Source: Phycisphaerae bacterium (GTDB lineage Bacteria; Planctomycetota; Phycisphaerae; Sedimentisphaerales; Anaerobacaceae). From it: a stretch of DNA of 64,000 nt. The translations under genes and the position numbers were made by a program. The notes beneath the pieces are model-generated. The model saw only the letters and a program-made list of their open reading frames with translations. It was not told the DNA's origin and ran no database searches. This document shows positions 25,467 through 31,508 of the stretch, piece after piece. The stretch spans positions 50,894 to 114,893 of the forward strand of contig JAAYBV010000070.1 of NCBI GenBank assembly GCA_012744475.1, written 5' to 3'. Within the stretch, counting starts at the first letter, position 1; every line of letters begins with the position of its first letter.

Positions 25467-25886
25467 ATGGACTACGAAACAGCGCGAGATCTCATGGGCA
25501 TGGTGGAAGGGCGCCTGGCGGACATCGCGACCACGCTGGTCGAGATCAAACAGGCGATCGTCGCGGCGGATCGCGGGCGCAACGATGCGCTCAGCGCGGT
25601 CGGATCGATCAAGAGCCGGCTCGATCGCTTGGCCGAATCGATCGGAACGCTGCAATGCGAGGCGCCGCCACGCAATGAGGTCAAGGGCATGGTCGCGGAG
25701 CTGCGCAAGGCGATCCAGGCGCAGGATGTCGCGATCCAGGGCCTGACGAACCGCCTGGAGGCGAACGAGCAAGCGGTGCAGAGCTGCCTGAGCACGCTGG
25801 ACGAGTTGAACAAGATGGTCCGCACGATCGCCGGCAAGCTGCCGCCGGACCGTCCGCATATCCAGTTTCCCCAGCCGATCCCATGA
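25467..25886 (+). CDS. Coiled-coil element protein
   Basis: This 139-aa protein is almost entirely heptad-patterned ('GMVEGRLADIATTLVEIKQA', 'IKSRLDRLAESIGTLQCEAP', 'NRLEANEQAVQSCLSTLDEL'), with a proline-rich tail 'PPDRPHIQFPQPIP'. It is suitable for a trimeric or dimeric fibre or scaffold. It precedes the capsid block. A structural role is inference. Confidence 0.6.
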   Translation: MDYETARDLMGMVEGRLADIATTLVEIKQAIVAADRGRNDALSAVGSIKSRLDRLAESIGTLQCEAPPRNEVKGMVAELRKAIQAQDVAIQGLTNRLEANEQAVQSCLSTLDELNKMVRTIAGKLPPDRPHIQFPQPIP

Positions 25887-25994
25887 GAGATTCCTTTCTT
25901 GTAGTGGTCCCGCCGGCCGCGATCCGCAACCCTGACTGCCCCAACGCCGGCGGGCCACTGTTTTCGGACCTCGCAAAAAAAAACGGAATTGCCC

Positions 25995-26000
25995 TATACT
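25995..26000 (+). promoter_or_regulatory. Candidate -10 element of a capsid-operon promoter
   Basis: TATACT at 25995-26000 lies inside the octamer CTATACTT, which recurs at the good promoter 30881-30908. It follows an A9 tract (25975-25983). No good -35 hexamer is seen at 16-18 bp. It sits about 70 bp upstream of the small membrane protein that precedes the capsid gene. A short open frame across it (25883-26056) has no support. Confidence 0.35.
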
Positions 26001-26067
26001 TCGCGCCCGGGCGCGGCAGAATCGAAGCGGCGGGCAGTCAGGGCAACCGAATTTGATGAGGTGCAAC

Positions 26068-26235
26068 ATGGCAAAGAGGCAGCGAACCGGCTGGAAAGCG
26101 TACCTCCCGACGCTTCGCGGCGGCGTGCAGATCTTCATCGCCCTGGTGGGGATCAAGATCCTCCTGAGCGTGCTGATTACCACGATCGGGGCGAAGATCC
26201 CGGCCAGTATCTCGCAATACTTCCCCAACGTCTGA
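26068..26235 (+). CDS. Small single-pass membrane protein upstream of the capsid gene
   Basis: ATG 26068 has GAGGTG (26059-26064) just upstream. The 55-aa product has a basic N-terminus (MAKRQRTGWKAYLPTLRGG) and one strong hydrophobic segment ('VQIFIALVGIKILLSVLITT'). PM2-like viruses encode several such small virion membrane proteins near the capsid gene (family knowledge). A role in the internal membrane is inference. Confidence 0.65.
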   Translation: MAKRQRTGWKAYLPTLRGGVQIFIALVGIKILLSVLITTIGAKIPASISQYFPNV

Positions 26236-26295
26236 CGGGCGCCGGGGATCTGCGCGAGGACCACCAGAGCACACACCACCGATGGAGCGACGATC

Positions 26296-27201
26296 ATGGC
26301 AAACGGAAATGCAGAGGTCTTTGTCACGCCGACCATGCTGAGCACGTGGCGGTTCGGCAATCTGCCGAGCGTGGCGGCTTCGGCCGTCAACAACTTCATC
26401 ATTCCCGCCGGCGACAACGTCCACGGCCTGCTCATCAACTTTCAATCGGCGGCCCCGGCGCCGCTGACGCGGACACAGCTCATTACGGATGTCGCCCACG
26501 TCCGCGAATGGCTCAACGGCGAGCTGATCTTCGATCGCACGACGACGGAGATCCTGGACGACTACAAGTTTCATTTCGACAGGTTCGGCGCACTGGCGGC
26601 GCCGCTGGGCCAACTGGTGATTTCGTGTATGAATCACCATCTGCCCGTCTGGGACCAGACGCGCGGCGCAGCGCTGGGCATGTTGAAGACCGGCGGCAAG
26701 CCCGGCGCCGGTCCCTACAACGTGCTGAGCGTCGAAGTCACCATGACCGCCGCTGCCGCCACCGCCGCGACCGCCGAGGTCCACGTCATCACGGATCTGT
26801 ATCCGCAGGAACAGACGGGCCTGCACATCCGGCGGCTGCGCACCACGCGAGACCTCATGGCGATCGGGGACAACCTGATCGACAACCTGCCGCGCATGGC
26901 CAAGGGGCTGCTCGCCCTGCACGTGGTCACGGCGGCGATGGACCGTGTGAACGTCACGGCGGACACGCGCGAGGTCTATCGCGACCTGCCCTGGGATTCT
27001 CTCCAGATCTTGATGAATTCGGCCGGGCGCACGCCGCAGGCCGGCTATTCGCACATTCCGTTCGACCTGGGCAACGACCTGTTCAGCTACCTGCCGTACC
27101 AGGGCCTCAGCAAATTCATCGTGAACGTCCACACGACGGCAGCGCCCGGCGCCGGCACGGTGATTCTGCTCGACGAGGTCTGGGACCACGTGCGCGAATA
27201 G
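26296..27201 (+). CDS. Candidate double-jelly-roll major capsid protein (PM2 P2-like)
   Basis: This 301-aa beta-rich protein has no signal peptide and no catalytic motif. The N-terminal half opens with a capsid-like stretch 'STWRFGNLPSVAASAVNNFI' and 'IPAGDNVHGLLINFQ', followed by 'VREWLNGELIFDRTTTEILD'. A second half starts near 'DNLPRMAKGLLALHVVTAAM', followed by 'DRVNVTADTREVYRDLPWDS', and ends in the strand 'GTVILLDEVWDHVRE'. From memory, PM2 P2 (about 270 aa) shows the same two-part pattern, including the 'LPRP...A.HI...DAVEFQIDG..WRDL' segment. The assignment rests on this pattern match, the length and the context (packaging ATPase, small membrane proteins). Confidence 0.75.
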   Translation: MANGNAEVFVTPTMLSTWRFGNLPSVAASAVNNFIIPAGDNVHGLLINFQSAAPAPLTRTQLITDVAHVREWLNGELIFDRTTTEILDDYKFHFDRFGALAAPLGQLVISCMNHHLPVWDQTRGAALGMLKTGGKPGAGPYNVLSVEVTMTAAAATAATAEVHVITDLYPQEQTGLHIRRLRTTRDLMAIGDNLIDNLPRMAKGLLALHVVTAAMDRVNVTADTREVYRDLPWDSLQILMNSAGRTPQAGYSHIPFDLGNDLFSYLPYQGLSKFIVNVHTTAAPGAGTVILLDEVWDHVRE

Positions 27202-27221
27202 CGTCGCAGACAGGGGGCGAT

Positions 27222-27458
27222 ATGGGCATCAGTTGGAAAGAGCTGACCGAGGGCGTGCTGGACACGGGCAAAGTGATCGCCGAGACCATGGCGCTGTGGA
27301 ACCAGGCGACCGGCAAGGACACCAAGCCGGCCGGCACGGCGGCGCCGGCCCCTGTGGTCTCGAACGTGCCGGCGGCGCAGGCGATGCAGATGGACGCGAC
27401 ACAGTGGGCGCTGGTGATCGGCGCCCTGGTGCTGTTCGCGTTGCTGATTCGGAGGTGA
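27222..27458 (+). CDS. Small C-terminally anchored membrane protein
   Basis: ATG 27222 follows a GGGGG ribosome site 20 nt after the capsid stop. The 78-aa product has an amphipathic N-terminus (MGISWKELTEGVLDTGKVIA), a Pro/Ala linker and a C-terminal transmembrane helix 'WALVIGALVLFALLIRR'. It is the first of three consecutive small proteins with the same layout (soluble part, one C-terminal helix, Arg end), consistent with virion membrane proteins. Confidence 0.65.
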   Translation: MGISWKELTEGVLDTGKVIAETMALWNQATGKDTKPAGTAAPAPVVSNVPAAQAMQMDATQWALVIGALVLFALLIRR

Positions 27459-27461
27459 CGG

Positions 27462-27668
27462 ATGTTGGGCCTGCTCGATACGGCATCCAGCGTGCTGGGC
27501 GGCGGCCTGGGCGGCCTGGGCGGCGGCACGCCGGAATCGAGCTACGCGGCCGCCTCCAGCACACAGACGTTCACCAGCGGATCGATGGGCGGCCGCGATT
27601 CGACCTGGCTGTATCTGGCGATCGGCCTGGCGGCGGTGCTGCTGCTGTTGCGGAAAGGGAGGCTGTGA
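27462..27668 (+). CDS. Small glycine-rich C-terminally anchored membrane protein
   Basis: This 68-aa product has a Gly-rich N-terminus ('ASSVLGGGLGGLGGGTPESS') and a C-terminal hydrophobic helix 'WLYLAIGLAAVLLLLRKGRL'. It starts 3 nt after the previous stop and ends 1 nt before the next start. It is a likely virion membrane component by context. Confidence 0.65.
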   Translation: MLGLLDTASSVLGGGLGGLGGGTPESSYAAASSTQTFTSGSMGGRDSTWLYLAIGLAAVLLLLRKGRL

Positions 27669-27669
27669 C

Positions 27670-28077
27670 ATGGGATCGCACGCCTACACGCTGAGCGAAG
27701 CCAGTGACAACCGGGTGCAGCTCGATTCGACCGGGGGCGGCAAGTTCGTCGCACCGCAGGCGGTCAGCAGCGATCCCGGATCGTTCGCGATGAGCGTCGG
27801 CGATTTCAGCAAGGTCAATTTCAGCGCCGAGAGCCTGGCGATGGGCATGACGGGCGCCGACGTCAAGGAGCTGCTGGCGCAGCAGGCGTCCCTCGCGTCC
27901 GAACAGATCCAGACGGTCAGCGGAGCGGCCAAGAGCGCGATCGAATCGGTCACGGGGGCGGTCACGCAGACGAAGGCGACGGAGATCGCCGCGGCCTCCG
28001 GCGAGCGTTCATGGGAACGGTACATTCCCTACGCGGCCGGCCTGGCGGCGCTGGCTCTGTTGTGGAGGCGCAGATGA
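27670..28077 (+). CDS. Small C-terminally anchored membrane protein
   Basis: This 135-aa product has a beta-leaning N-terminus ('SDNRVQLDSTGGGKFVAPQA'), a helical middle ('DVKELLAQQASLASEQIQTV') and a C-terminal transmembrane helix ending in Arg ('YIPYAAGLAALALLWRRR'). Its TGA overlaps the ATG of the next gene. It is the third member of the run of tail-anchored proteins after the capsid gene. Confidence 0.65.
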   Translation: MGSHAYTLSEASDNRVQLDSTGGGKFVAPQAVSSDPGSFAMSVGDFSKVNFSAESLAMGMTGADVKELLAQQASLASEQIQTVSGAAKSAIESVTGAVTQTKATEIAAASGERSWERYIPYAAGLAALALLWRRR

Positions 28078-28763
28078 GAACGCCACGCTATGAATCCCGC
28101 ACGATCGCGCCCGGCGGCATCGCCCGGATCGGCGCCTACGGCAAATACCTGACGGTCCTGACCATCACGGCCAGCCGCATCCTGCTGGGGATCGATGATG
28201 AGCCGCCGCAGGAGATCATGGCGGGGGTGCATTTCCCGATCGATCAACCCTACCAGCAGTTGGTCCTGGTCAACGCCGGCGATGTCGCGTCCACCGTCGT
28301 GCTCTACATCGCCGAAACGCCCGTCTTTCTGTCGCACGACAGCATTTTCATCGAGATGGCCGCGTCTCTGGCGGCGATCGATGCCGACACGGATGCCCTG
28401 GCGTTGATGCTCGATGAGCTGCTGACGCATCTGCCCACGCTGGGCGAGATTCTCGTGGAGCTGCGCGGCAACACGTCCGAGGCGCTCTATGATGACGAGG
28501 TCACGCTGGCGGCGGCGACGGCGACGATGATTCTCCTGCCCGACGAGACCCGGATCGGAGCGGTCGTGTCGGCCAAAAAGTCCAACACCGCGAGCGTCTT
28601 TCTGGGCAGCGACAACCTCCTGACGAACGAGCACTGGATGATCGAATTGCAGCCGGGCGAACGCTACACCTGGCATGATTATCAGGGTGCGGTCTACGCC
28701 TACAGTGTCGACGGCGGCGACAAGGTGGGCGCCGGGAGCTGGATCAACATGCTGCCGGAATAG
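28074..28763 (+). CDS. Beta-rich protein, candidate minor capsid/vertex protein
   Basis: This 229-aa product has two beta-domains. The first runs from 'ESRTIAPGGIARIGAYGKYL' to 'NAGDVASTVVLYIAETPVFL'. The second covers 'MILLPDETRIGAVVSAKKSN' and 'TASVFLGSDNLLTNEHWMIE', and ends 'LQPGERYTWHDYQGAVYAYS'. A helical linker joins them. The second pattern is a small beta-sandwich seen in many virion surface proteins. A penton or spike-base function is a guess from size, fold pattern and position behind the capsid gene. The ATG overlaps the previous stop. Confidence 0.6.
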   Translation: MRTPRYESRTIAPGGIARIGAYGKYLTVLTITASRILLGIDDEPPQEIMAGVHFPIDQPYQQLVLVNAGDVASTVVLYIAETPVFLSHDSIFIEMAASLAAIDADTDALALMLDELLTHLPTLGEILVELRGNTSEALYDDEVTLAAATATMILLPDETRIGAVVSAKKSNTASVFLGSDNLLTNEHWMIELQPGERYTWHDYQGAVYAYSVDGGDKVGAGSWINMLPE

Positions 28764-28773
28764 GAGCGGACCT

Positions 28774-29328
28774 ATGGCACAGACCGTGCCGATCGAGAGC
28801 GAGTATCTGAAGTCAGGCGACATGATCGATCTGGAATATCAGATCGTCGGGAGCAACGAGACGCTGCTCGCCCTGGCGGTTCATTCGATCAAGCAATCCG
28901 TCGCCGACGATGGCCGGTTCGGCTACCAGAGCGGGCGCCGCGAGACGCGGACCGACCTGGAGACGGGGACGAACTATGAATTCCTGATCGTCCGCGTGAT
29001 CGTGCGGCGGTATCCGCGCGGGCAGCGCGAACCGGAGGTGCAGACGGCGAGCCTGTGGGTTCCGATCGTCGCGATCGTGGCGCTGGCGACGGCGGCGATC
29101 GTGGCGTACAGCACGGCGATCATTTACCGATCCTATTCGATCGTCCGCGTCGCCGAGTCAACAGCGCCGGAGGGCGTCAAAACCACGGCGATCGGCAAGC
29201 TCACGGCGTCGCCGGGTCTGTCCTGGATCGCCGGGCTGCCCCAGTGGTTCCTGCTGGGAGCGGTGATCTTTGGAATGTGGATGGTCACGAACAGGGGCAG
29301 GGGATCGCACAGATCTGAGGAGTATTGA
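28774..29328 (+). CDS. Two-pass membrane protein of the element
   Basis: ATG 28774 has a GGAGCGG site upstream. The 184-aa product has a soluble N-terminal ~90 residues ('IESEYLKSGDMIDLEYQIVG') and two transmembrane helices: 'LWVPIVAIVALATAAIVAYS' and 'WFLLGAVIFGMWMVTNRGRG'. It lies in the structural block between the beta-rich protein and the protamine-like gene. It is a probable virion membrane protein. Confidence 0.6.
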   Translation: MAQTVPIESEYLKSGDMIDLEYQIVGSNETLLALAVHSIKQSVADDGRFGYQSGRRETRTDLETGTNYEFLIVRVIVRRYPRGQREPEVQTASLWVPIVAIVALATAAIVAYSTAIIYRSYSIVRVAESTAPEGVKTTAIGKLTASPGLSWIAGLPQWFLLGAVIFGMWMVTNRGRGSHRSEEY

Positions 29329-29330
29329 GC

Positions 29331-29456
29331 ATGGCACGGAAGAAGTACAAGAAGCGGGCATCGGCCAAGCGGGCAGCGCACGGCCGGCCGGTCTACAAGG
29401 TCAAGGGCGGCTACAGCATCGGCAAGCGGCGGGCGAAACGCCGCCGGCGTCGGTAG
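29331..29456 (+). CDS. Protamine-like 41-aa basic protein
   Basis: ATG 29331 to TAG 29456 encodes MARKKYKKRASAKRAAHGRP followed by 'VYKVKGGYSIGKRRAKRRRRR'. About half the residues are Lys or Arg and there is no acidic residue at all. It follows the previous TGA by 2 nt with a GAGGAG site inside the end of that gene. Such a protein could condense DNA inside a virion, as minor core proteins of adenovirus do (family knowledge). The role here is inference. Confidence 0.7.
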   Translation: MARKKYKKRASAKRAAHGRPVYKVKGGYSIGKRRAKRRRRR

Positions 29457-29547
29457 GACCGCTTTCGGGGGTGTACGGGGTCGGACCGGGGGGAAATAAT
29501 CGATCCTGGCGGGTCTGGCGCCATGGGGCTTAGAGGAGAAACGAGCG

Positions 29548-30183
29548 ATGAGACGATGGGCGATCCTTCTGGTCGTGTGTGGCCTGGCCGGTTGCGGGAC
29601 CGATACCACTACGCGCTTCGCCGCCTACGAACGGGCGGTCGGGCAGCTCCAGGCGGCCAGCGCCGAGATCGACAACCGCCTGGCGGCGATCGATGCGTTT
29701 CTGGCGACAGCGCAGACGGCGCTGAGTGATCCCAACCTGGGCAGCTCGAGCGCCGAGATCCTGGCGGGCATCGAGGCGGCGATCGCCAAGCGCGACCAGG
29801 CGATCGAAGCCAAGACCAAGATCGATGCAGCGCTGGCGCAGGTCCGCGCGCAGATCGAGCAGATCCGCGCGGAGGCGCCGATCGATGTCGGGGACGAGAT
29901 GGAGCTGATCGGCGGGGGCCTGGCGGCGGCGGGGCAGGCCAGCGGGGGCAAGACCGGGGCCTGGCTGGTCGCGATCGGCAGCGTGATCGCGGCGGCCGCC
30001 GGCGTGATCCGGGGCAACCGGGCGGCCAGCGCTGCGCAGCACGTCACGCAGAAGGTGATCGCATCGGTCGATACCCTGCTGGGCAGTCCGCTGGTCACGG
30101 ATGCCAAGCAGGCCAAGGAGCTGCTGGCACACGACCAGGGGACCGCGATCGCCACGGCGGTCAAGAGCATCAAGGAAGGGTGA
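29548..30183 (+). CDS. Lipoprotein with long coiled coil
   Basis: ATG 29548 lies behind AGAGGAG. The signal peptide 'MRRWAILLVVCGLAGCGTDT' has a clear lipobox (LAGC). The mature protein is Ala-rich and heptad-patterned ('QLQAASAEIDNRLAAIDAFL', 'IDAALAQVRAQIEQIRAEAP'), then has a hydrophobic segment 'GAWLVAIGSVIAAAAGVIRG'. A lipoprotein in the late block could be an envelope-spanning lysis component or a virion/outer-membrane factor. I cannot decide which. A 91-bp gap before it (29457-29547) shows no clear signal. Confidence 0.65.
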   Translation: MRRWAILLVVCGLAGCGTDTTTRFAAYERAVGQLQAASAEIDNRLAAIDAFLATAQTALSDPNLGSSSAEILAGIEAAIAKRDQAIEAKTKIDAALAQVRAQIEQIRAEAPIDVGDEMELIGGGLAAAGQASGGKTGAWLVAIGSVIAAAAGVIRGNRAASAAQHVTQKVIASVDTLLGSPLVTDAKQAKELLAHDQGTAIATAVKSIKEG

Positions 30184-30185
30184 GG

Positions 30186-30386
30186 ATGTTGGACAAGGCC
30201 GAACGACTCGAATGCAGGGAGATCGCTCGCGAGATCGTCAAAGAGGCGATGATTGAGCACTTGAGGATCTGTCCAACAGCCACAAACCTCAAGATCCTCC
30301 AGGCGAAGATCGTCGGCGTCGCGATCGGGTGCAGCATGGCCGGGGCGGGCACACTGTTCGGCCTGGCGAAACTATTCGGACTATAA
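30186..30386 (+). CDS. Small membrane protein (holin-sized)
   Basis: ATG 30186 is chosen over GTG 30180 because GAGG lies directly upstream of it. The 66-aa product has a charged helical N-terminus (MLDKAERLECREIAREIVKE) and one hydrophobic C-terminal segment ('VGVAIGCSMAGAGTLFGLAK'). Its size and topology allow a holin or a virion membrane protein. The evidence does not separate the two. Confidence 0.55.
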   Translation: MLDKAERLECREIAREIVKEAMIEHLRICPTATNLKILQAKIVGVAIGCSMAGAGTLFGLAKLFGL

Positions 30387-30407
30387 CCCATTCCAAGGAC
30401 GGGTGAT

Positions 30408-30671
30408 ATGGGACTATTGCAGATCCTCAGCTCCCCGGCCACGATGAAGCTGGGCCTGGCGGCCAGCGGCGTCGAGTGCGCCCGCGTCGATTACGATCGG
30501 CGCACGGATGAAGTCGTCTTGTCGATCGTCGTGGCCGATCGCGTCCACCATTACCGCCTGCCCTGCAAGTGTACGTTCACGCGGGATGAGATCGCGGCCT
30601 GGCTGACGGGTGAAACCTACCTGAGCGAGCAGGCGCCGCGAGATCCCGCCGAGATCCACACCGCGCCGTAA
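30408..30671 (+). CDS. Small element protein of unknown function
   Basis: This 87-aa product (MGLLQILSSPATMKLGLAAS...) has a beta-hairpin-like centre ('VDYDRRTDEVVLSIVVADRV') and 'RLPCKCTFTRDEIAAWLTGE'. It has no membrane segment or recognised motif. It is the last gene of the long co-directional run, before the structured non-coding region. Confidence 0.55.
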   Translation: MGLLQILSSPATMKLGLAASGVECARVDYDRRTDEVVLSIVVADRVHHYRLPCKCTFTRDEIAAWLTGETYLSEQAPRDPAEIHTAP

Positions 30672-30765
30672 TCACCTGGCAAATTTTCTCGAAAAAAGTT
30701 TCCGCCTGGATCTCTTTGCATCTTTACGCCGGCGAAGGGAAACGGTAGGCTGCGGCTGGGCGGGG

Positions 30766-30811
30766 GGCAGGCCTTCCCCCCCGCGCTGGCGCTTGGGGGG
30801 GAAGCCCTGCC
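30766..30811. repeat. Large inverted repeat (17-bp stem, 12-nt loop)
   Basis: The arm 30766-30782 (GGCAGGCCTTCCCCCCC) pairs with 30795-30811 (GGGGGGGAAGCCCTGCC) at 16 of 17 positions around a 12-nt loop. No T-run follows on the plus strand, so it is not a standard intrinsic terminator. It may be a replication hairpin or a rho-dependent termination structure. Confidence 0.6.
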
Positions 30812-30880
30812 ACGGCCGGCAGCATAACGGCTGCCGCCGGCCGGATCAAGCGGAACGCCGGCTGCGCCGGCACTTTTGTC

Positions 30881-30908
30881 TTGACGGCCGCCGGGGCCGG
30901 GCTATACT
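30881..30908 (+). promoter_or_regulatory. Sigma-70-type promoter of the last element gene
   Basis: TTGACG (30881-30886), a 16-bp spacer and TATACT (30903-30908) form the best promoter in the element. It points toward the membrane protein at 31037. A start near 30915 would give a leader of about 120 nt. Confidence 0.6.
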
Positions 30909-31036
30909 TTGGGTACAGGGTTGGGGATCGTTTCCCCACGATCGGCAAGCAAGGCGGCTGCGCCGCCGGCGGTTCAGGGAGTTCCAATGGGCGGCCGATT
31001 CCAGAGACGAGGCGCGAACCACGGGAGAGGAAACCG

Positions 31037-31294
31037 ATGTTTGAATTGCTGCAACTGCTTCACGTCGCGGCCGTCGCCGCGAGCCAGGACAGCGAGATCC
31101 AACAGCTCCGCGAGAAGGTCAATGAGATCATCGCGGCCAACAAGAGCGTCGCGACCGTTGACCTGGTCACGGGCCTGTTGATCTGCGCCTGCGCGATCGG
31201 CTGTGTTGGCGTGGTCGCCTACCTGTTCGTCAAGTTCGACCGGCGGCTCAAGGCGCTGGAAAGGTCCATGAAAACCGTAGTTCTAAAGCCATAA
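31037..31294 (+). CDS. Small membrane protein at the right end of the element
   Basis: ATG 31037 lies behind AGAGG. The 85-aa product has a short hydrophobic N-terminus (MFELLQLLHVAAVAASQDSE), a coiled stretch 'IQQLREKVNEIIAANKSVAT' and a transmembrane helix 'LVTGLLICACAIGCVGVVAY'. It ends in a basic tail ('KFDRRLKALERSMKTVVLKP'). It is transcribed from its own promoter, unlike the rest. It could be a holin or a regulator of host entry. The open frame upstream to 30881 is not supported. Confidence 0.6.
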   Translation: MFELLQLLHVAAVAASQDSEIQQLREKVNEIIAANKSVATVDLVTGLLICACAIGCVGVVAYLFVKFDRRLKALERSMKTVVLKP

Positions 31295-31319
31295 TTCCAA
31301 ACTGACGATGTCCCCTGCC

Positions 31320-31343
31320 TTCATTCGCCGGCCGGCGAATGAA
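31320..31343. repeat. 24-bp perfect palindrome adjoining attR
   Basis: TTCATTCGCCGG is followed directly by its reverse complement. The right half includes the shared CGA and the first five bases of the XerD arm. It is on the element side of the junction. It could bring Xer recombinase or an accessory factor to the site, or form a hairpin in single-stranded DNA. Confidence 0.7.
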
Positions 31344-31366
31344 ACATAACATATCTTATGAGACGT
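31339..31366 (+). other. attR: complete dif-like site (XerD arm, centre, canonical XerC arm)
   Basis: ATGAAACATAA (31339-31349), CATATC (31350-31355) and TTATGAGACGT (31356-31366) form the classic 11-6-11 layout with inward ACATAA and TTATG motifs. Compared with E. coli dif read in the same direction, the XerD arm matches at 9 of 11 positions and the XerC arm at 6 of 11, including the invariant TTATG. The XerC arm here would be the host's. It also suggests that the window lies near the replication terminus. Confidence 0.75.
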
Positions 31367-31442
31367 TCGGGACCGTGTGATTTTCGCGGCACGATTCGTC
31401 TCAATGGCGGATTGCCGTGTCGCTATCTTGCAGGCCTGCTCA

Positions 31443-31448
31443 TATAAT
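31443..31448 (+). promoter_or_regulatory. Candidate -10 box for the PH-domain gene
   Basis: A perfect TATAAT (31443-31448) lies 61 bp before the ATG at 31509. No good -35 is visible at 16-18 bp upstream. It lies on the host side of attR. Confidence 0.35.
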
Positions 31449-31508
31449 GCCCTGTGGTCTGTCTAAACACAGTTACGAAACAACGCGGAGTGTACAGGTA
31501 GACGAAGG

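Larger units (their letters stand above)
30672..31036. other. Structured non-coding region of the element (origin candidate)
   Basis: These 365 bp carry no gene. They start AT-rich (30680-30730) and then contain a large hairpin (30766-30811). Several short GC stems follow, for example CGGCAGC/GCTGCCG, GGCGGC/GCCGCC and GATCGT/ACGATC. A good promoter (30881-30908) then leads into the last gene. Concentrated secondary structure in the only long gap of the element suggests a replication origin or regulatory hub. No initiator gene or iteron array was found to support this. Confidence 0.45.
20845..31366 (+). mobile_element. Integrated tailless (PM2-like, double-jelly-roll) virus element inserted at a dif-like Xer site
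   Basis: A 21-bp perfect direct repeat occurs at 20845-20865 and 31336-31356. The 10,491-bp unit between the copies contains only small co-directional, mostly overlapping genes. They include a packaging-type ATPase, a candidate double-jelly-roll capsid protein, many small membrane proteins, a protamine-like protein and zinc-ribbon proteins. Flanking genes have ordinary host character. PM2, the type corticovirus, has a circular genome of about 10 kb with a similar repertoire (known from the family). No integrase, transposase or replication initiator is recognisable inside. The conclusion that this is an integrated virus is inference from the combination. Confidence 0.85.

Noticed and set aside
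25883..26056. 57-aa frame before the small membrane protein
   Set aside because: It crosses an A9 tract and a promoter-like -10, has no good ribosome site, and the composition is uninformative.
25989..27221. Upstream part of a 489-aa frame running through the capsid gene
   Set aside because: Antiphase shadow of the capsid gene; only the last 78 residues (from 27222) look like a real protein.
30881..31036. N-terminal extension of the last element gene
   Set aside because: It starts inside the promoter; the ATG 31037 has a ribosome site and a sensible N-terminus.
20845..31366. Interpretation as a tailed prophage, filamentous phage or ICE
   Set aside because: No terminase large subunit, portal, tail, Zot-plus-pIII, relaxase or type IV secretion genes are present; the capsid-like protein and membrane mini-proteins fit a tailless membrane virus better.
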